A DNA stretch of 5,016 bases from an uncultured Ellagibacter sp. (GTDB taxonomy: Bacteria > Actinomycetota > Coriobacteriia > Coriobacteriales > Eggerthellaceae), in NCBI GenBank assembly GCA_934613165.1, contig CAKTSW010000140.1, positions 1-5,016 on the forward strand, written 5' to 3'. A program made the translations under genes and the position numbers. The notes under the pieces are model-generated. The model did no database searches. It was not told where the DNA came from and saw only the letters and a list, made by a program, of their open reading frames with translations. Positions 4,988-5,016 of the stretch are shown piece by piece; the first letter of the stretch is position 1; each line of letters opens with the position of its first letter.

Positions 4988-5016
4988 ATGGGCAACAAAC
5001 TCGGTGTTTTTCTGGC
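4988..5016 (+). CDS. Start of a plus-strand gene, cut off by the window edge
   Basis: Only the first ten residues are visible, MGNKLGVFLA (the last codon lacks its third base). The start is well supported by GAAGGAGG (4975-4982) with 5-base spacing and by the TATAAT promoter upstream. A short polar start running into GVFLA would suit a small membrane-associated protein, for example the YtxH-like type (MGxK-GxFLAG), but ten residues are too few to assign a family. Confidence 0.65.

Noticed and set aside
1..5016. tRNA, rRNA, CRISPR array, riboswitch or complete insertion sequence
   Set aside because: No cloverleaf, regularly spaced direct repeats, known riboswitch core or transposase was seen on either strand, though subtle RNA structures cannot be excluded by eye.

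Overview
The window looks like high-GC bacterial chromosome interrupted by a lower-GC accessory block. A hand count gives about 65% G+C at 541-600 and about 48% at 3961-4020. Gene style (strong AGGAGG-type ribosome sites, GC-rich codons, a YoeB/YefM pair, a YARHG-domain protein) suggests an actinobacterial gut anaerobe of the Coriobacteriia (Eggerthella/Slackia type). That is an inference from style, not from a marker gene.

Layout. Bases 19-2349 hold two plus-strand housekeeping genes: a fold-type I PLP aminotransferase of the 2-aminoadipate/MocR-like group, then, after a 48-base gap with a weak terminator-like hairpin, a D-alanine--D-alanine ligase family protein of peptidoglycan precursor synthesis. 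Its catalytic omega-loop departs from the family consensus. A perfect 24-bp hairpin (2368-2421) separates the ligase from everything to its right.

Bases 2435-4537 form a minus-strand accessory block. Read in the direction of transcription, a membrane-anchored Mrr-type (PD-(D/E)XK) nuclease overlaps by four bases with a membrane-anchored YARHG-domain protein. Then comes a complete YefM-YoeB toxin-antitoxin operon with its own promoter and twin TGTACA-type operator palindromes. The nuclease gene uses codons (TTA, TCA) that both housekeeping genes avoid completely, which supports separate ancestry.

Bases 4538-4987 contain no convincing gene. They carry a probable promoter for the nuclease operon, a 169-bp element bounded by perfect 28-bp inverted repeats (4678-4846), and a TATAAT promoter plus strong ribosome site for a plus-strand gene that begins at 4988 and runs off the window.

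The most interesting points are the nuclease/YARHG membrane pair, the altered omega-loop of the ligase, and the two large perfect palindromes that bracket the accessory block.
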